From Campylobacter sp. UBA1713 (GTDB lineage Bacteria; Campylobacterota; Campylobacteria; Campylobacterales; Campylobacteraceae): a DNA stretch of 9,434 bases. Below are positions 6,533 to 9,434 of this stretch, one piece after another. The stretch covers positions 1 to 9,434 of the forward strand of contig DCIZ01000108.1 of the NCBI GenBank assembly GCA_002317305.1, in the 5' to 3' direction. The notes under the pieces were generated by a model. The model was not told the DNA's origin and made no database searches. It was given only the letters and a program-made list of their open reading frames with translations. Each line of letters opens with the position of its first letter. The first letter of the stretch is position 1. The position numbers were made by a program, and so were the translations under genes.

Positions 6533-9151
6533 CTAGCCCATCACTTTCACGATGCGTATCTCGCCAGCCAAACCGTCGCCCAAACCATCACCGCCAGCCG
6601 AACCGCTCACGCCCTCCACCACCACAGAGTCGCCAGAACTTATCTCGCCACTTAGAATCATCTCGGCAAATTTATCTTCAACCAGATCATACATCGCCCT
6701 TCTCAAAGGTCTAGCACCATAAACCGGGTCAAACCCCGCCTTTGCTATGACCTCCGCCGCACTATCTTTTAGCTCCACAGAGATTCCGCGCCCCGCCAAA
6801 GTCTTCGCCAACGCCCCAAACAAAATTCCCACGATGCGCCTCAAACTCTCCTCGCCGAGCGGATTAAAACATATCACATCGTCAAGTCGATTCACAAATT
6901 CAGGACGGAAAAACGCCCCCACCGCACTCTTTACCGCCGCCTCACGCGCCTCGCCCTCCAAAGAGGCTATCTCGCTAGACGCCAAATTTGAAGTCATTAT
7001 GATGATGGTGTTTTTAAAGTCCACCGTTACACCTTTGTTGTCAGTAGCTCGCCCATCGTCTAGAATCCCTAGCAAAATATTAAACACGTCCTTGTGCGCT
7101 TTCTCCACCTCGTCAAAAAGCACCACGCTGTAAGGCTTTCGTCTCACCGCCTCCGTTAGCTGTCCGCCCTCCTCGTAGCCCACGTAGCCAGGCGCAGCAC
7201 CTAGTAGCCTAGATGCTTCGTGTTTCTCCATAAATTCGCTCATGTCAAAGCGAATGAGTGCTTTTTCATCATCAAACAAAAACCTCGCCAAAGCCTTTGC
7301 ACTCTCCGTTTTTCCCACGCCAGTCGGTCCCAAAAACAAAAAACTTCCTATCGGGCGGTTTGCACTAGAAAGCCCCGCTTTGTTGCGCTTGACCGCACGC
7401 GCCAAAGCCCGTAACGCCTCGTCCTGTCCCACCACGCTCTGCTTCAAAGCCTCCTCAACGCCCAGAAATTTCTCACGCTCGCTTGTTAGCATCTTTTTTA
7501 CACTTATGCCTGTCCACTTGCTCAAAATCCCCGCCACAAGGTCTTCGTCCACTTCGTTTTTTAGCAAAGTCCCCTCATCGCTCATCGCCTCCCATCGCTT
7601 GCTAAGCGTCTCTATCTGCCCCTCTTTTTCACGAATTTTGCCATACTCTATCTCGGCTGCTTTTGCGTAGTCTCCGCCACGTTTTGCTATCTCGGCTTCG
7701 TTTTTTAGGCTCTCTAGCTCACGCTTAAATTCACTAATCTGACTAAACACACTCTTTTCACTCTCAAATTTCGCCTCCAAAGCGCGCTTTTTCTCGCTTA
7801 AATTTGAAATTTCTTTTGAAATTTCGTCTAGTCTCAAAGCGTTTTTCGGGTCGTTTTCCATGTTTAACGCCTCTTTTTCCACTGCCAAATTTGAGATCTC
7901 CCGTTTTACCTTTGCCAGCTCAAAAGGCTCACTCTCTATCTGCATCTTTAGCTCTGCTGCCGCTTCGTCTATGAGATCTATGGCTTTGTCTGGCAAAAAC
8001 CGCCCCGAAATGTAGCGGTCGCTCAGCTTTGCAGCAGCCACAAGCGCGCTGTCGGTGATGCGAACAGCGTGATGGACTTCTAGGCGGTCTTTGATGCCAC
8101 GCAAAATTTGCAAAGCCTCATTTACGCTCGGCTCGCCCACATTTACAGGCTGAAAACGGCGCTGCAAAGCGGCATCTTTTTCAAAATATTTGCGGTACTC
8201 TTTTAGCGTTGTTGCGCCTATGGTGTGAAGTTCGCCTCGTGAGAGTGCGGGCTTTAAGATGTTTGCCGCATCCACGCCGCCTTCGCTAGCACCCGCGCCG
8301 ACTATGGTGTGAATTTCGTCTATGAAAAGAATCACGTTACCCGACTTTTTCACCTCGTCAATGACCGCTTTTAGCCTGTCCTCAAATTCGCCTCTATATT
8401 TCGCGCCCGCTATGAGCGCACTCATATCAAGTGCTATGAGTCGTTTGTTTGCAAGTGTAGTCGGGACTTGCTTTTTTGCTATCATCTGTGCAAGCCCTTC
8501 GGCGATGGCGGTTTTTCCTACGCCCGGCTCGCCGAGTAAAACGGCGTTGTTTTTCGTTTTTCGAATGAGAATTTGCATAAGCCGCGTTATCTCCTCGTCC
8601 CGCCCGATGACAGGATCTAGCTCGCCACTAAGCGCTTTTTGTGTCAGGTCTACGCCAAATTTCTCCAAACTTTTCGCCGTCTCGTCGCCCGTTTTGCTCT
8701 GAATTTTCACCCCGCCACGAAGTGCCTCTAGCTCCTTTGTGAGCTCCATTTTGTCTATAAATTTTGTCAAAACTGGCAGCGAATCAGCGTTTGCTATGAG
8801 CCACGCATCTAACGCTACAAAGGCGTCTTGGTTTTGTGTGGCGTAGCCTTGCGCTCGAGAAAGCGAGTCAAAAAGCTCCTTTGAAAGCCGCAAATTCTCT
8901 TTACTCAAATTTGACGTTTTTGGCTTTTTTTCTACTTCGCTTTTTACTTCCAGTGCTACCGCTTCACGCGAGATTCCACGCTTGTTAAAAATTTGGTTTA
9001 GCACGCTAGCGCTGTCGCTCACCAAAGCCCACAAAAAGTGAATGTCGCCCACTTCGGCGTTTTTGCTAGTAAGTGCGAGGCTGGTCGCTTGGTCTAAAGT
9101 GTTGAGTGCGTTGTCTGTCAAAATGTCGAAAATGGTGTTTGAATTTGTCAT
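6533..9151 (-). CDS. clpB: ATP-dependent protein disaggregase ClpB
   Basis: Hsp100 disaggregase, a cytoplasmic hexamer that with DnaK/DnaJ/GrpE threads aggregated proteins through its pore. 872 residues, close to the usual 855-870. N-terminal Clp repeat domain about 1-145; first AAA+ module with Walker A GEPGVGKT (207-214), pore loop KYRGEFEDR (251-259) and Walker B ILFIDE (274-279); coiled-coil middle domain about 405-530, which separates ClpB from ClpA; second AAA+ module with Walker A GPTGVGKT (608-615), pore loop GYVGYEEGG (655-663), Walker B VVLFDE (676-681) and sensor-2 GARPLRR (812-818). All key residues are present. The C-terminus carries a Gly/Ser/Asp-rich insertion (about 849-863) before the last residues. 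The start is set by AGGAG seven bases before the ATG (9149-9151). Expression should be heat-shock controlled, given the promoter and CIRCE-like site upstream. It is a single-gene unit framed by repeat copies B and C. Confidence 0.97.
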   Translation of the reverse strand: MTNSNTIFDILTDNALNTLDQATSLALTSKNAEVGDIHFLWALVSDSASVLNQIFNKRGISREAVALEVKSEVEKKPKTSNLSKENLRLSKELFDSLSRAQGYATQNQDAFVALDAWLIANADSLPVLTKFIDKMELTKELEALRGGVKIQSKTGDETAKSLEKFGVDLTQKALSGELDPVIGRDEEITRLMQILIRKTKNNAVLLGEPGVGKTAIAEGLAQMIAKKQVPTTLANKRLIALDMSALIAGAKYRGEFEDRLKAVIDEVKKSGNVILFIDEIHTIVGAGASEGGVDAANILKPALSRGELHTIGATTLKEYRKYFEKDAALQRRFQPVNVGEPSVNEALQILRGIKDRLEVHHAVRITDSALVAAAKLSDRYISGRFLPDKAIDLIDEAAAELKMQIESEPFELAKVKREISNLAVEKEALNMENDPKNALRLDEISKEISNLSEKKRALEAKFESEKSVFSQISEFKRELESLKNEAEIAKRGGDYAKAAEIEYGKIREKEGQIETLSKRWEAMSDEGTLLKNEVDEDLVAGILSKWTGISVKKMLTSEREKFLGVEEALKQSVVGQDEALRALARAVKRNKAGLSSANRPIGSFLFLGPTGVGKTESAKALARFLFDDEKALIRFDMSEFMEKHEASRLLGAAPGYVGYEEGGQLTEAVRRKPYSVVLFDEVEKAHKDVFNILLGILDDGRATDNKGVTVDFKNTIIIMTSNLASSEIASLEGEAREAAVKSAVGAFFRPEFVNRLDDVICFNPLGEESLRRIVGILFGALAKTLAGRGISVELKDSAAEVIAKAGFDPVYGARPLRRAMYDLVEDKFAEMILSGEISSGDSVVVEGVSGSAGGDGLGDGLAGEIRIVKVMG

Positions 9152-9180
9152 GGTTTTCTCCTAAAATTGATTTTGGTCGT

Positions 9181-9209
9181 ATTATATCATTTTAGTCGAT
9201 GTTTGTCAA
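9181..9209 (-). promoter_or_regulatory. Perfect consensus promoter of clpB
   Basis: On the minus strand TTGACA (9204-9209) and TATAAT (9181-9186) are separated by exactly 17 bases. The -10 box is 29 bases from the start codon, with the ribosome binding site between them. A full -35 box is rare in Campylobacter, where -35 is usually weak, and suggests a strong promoter that needs repression. Confidence 0.85.
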
Positions 9210-9224
9210 GGTTTTAGGTAAAAT

Positions 9225-9251
9225 TTAGCACTTGTGTGTATGAACTGCTAA
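9225..9251. promoter_or_regulatory. CIRCE-like operator (HrcA binding site) upstream of clpB
   Basis: TTAGCACTT-N9-AACTGCTAA matches the CIRCE consensus TTAGCACTC-N9-GAGTGCTAA in 15 of 18 bases, with the exact 9-base spacer. It lies 15 bases upstream of the -35 box, roughly -51 to -77 from the likely start. CIRCE is bound by HrcA, the repressor of groESL and dnaK operons. Confidence 0.7.
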
Positions 9252-9254
9252 ATA

Positions 9255-9434
9255 CAGAGTGCGGAATGCGGAAATTTGCGGTTATACAGAATCGTTAATT
9301 TCACGAAAAAGTAAATTTTGACAAATTCCGTTTTCCGCCCTCCGCCCTCCGCATTGGGGTCGCAGGGGCAGCGCCCCCGTCTCTCGTCTCGCCGCCGTTT
9401 TTCTTTGAGATTTATCGAAAAGAAAAACGGCGGC
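9255..9434 (+). repeat. Dispersed palindromic repeat, copy C (cut by the window end)
   Basis: The edge GAGTGCGGAATGCGG begins near 9258. TCACGAAAAAG (9301-9311) and the CCGTTTTCCG run match the left arm of copy B. Then come GGGGTCGCAGGGGC (9356-9369), a GGGGC-AGC-GCCCC hairpin, and the left stem TCTCGCCGCCGTTTTTCTTT (9387-9406), whose complement starts at 9418 and is cut off at 9434. The stem is identical to copy A. Compared with copy B the left arm has lost the piece between CGTTAA and TTCACG. Confidence 0.85.

Overview
The window most likely comes from a Campylobacter or close relative (Campylobacterota). The evidence is the very frequent word AAATTTG/CAAATTT, promoters marked by a -10 box behind T-rich upstream DNA, contingency-type simple repeats inside surface-glycan genes, and the protein families present. 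I would guess one of the higher-GC, oral or non-thermophilic Campylobacter species, but the species cannot be fixed from this sequence.

Left part (1-3412, + strand): two consecutive genes form a Gtr-like glycan modification module. The first is a GtrB/DPM1-type family 2 glycosyltransferase, broken in frame at a run of nine G. The second is a large polytopic membrane protein that resembles GtrII/GT-C glycosyltransferases, broken in frame at an (AG)7 run just after its true start. Each gene becomes one intact protein after a one-unit change in its repeat (G9 to G8; AG7 to AG8). Both therefore look like phase-variable genes captured in the OFF state. A typical pathway would load a sugar onto undecaprenyl phosphate (GtrB), flip it (GtrA, not seen here), and transfer it to LOS/LPS or another surface glycan in the periplasm (GtrII).

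Middle (3568-5325, - strand): a CPA2 monovalent cation:proton antiporter of KefB type with a C-terminal RCK-N (TrkA-N) domain and an unusual Ser/Gly/Ala-rich tail. It converges with the glycan module.

Right part (6533-9151, - strand): the disaggregase ClpB, with a perfect-consensus promoter (TTGACA, 17 bp, TATAAT) and a CIRCE-like heat-shock operator just upstream.

The gaps around these two minus-strand genes hold a family of dispersed palindromic repeats. Three copies share the core GGGGTCGCAGGGGC, a long hairpin and, where the window shows it, a small A/T-stem hairpin. One of them (6106-6472) is a 367-bp nested inverted repeat. A fourth, short copy lies between the convergent genes at 3463-3514. 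The long-hairpin arms differ between copies in a coordinated way, so base pairing is kept. The gap 5533-6050 has no convincing gene but holds promoter-like and RNA-hairpin-like signals.
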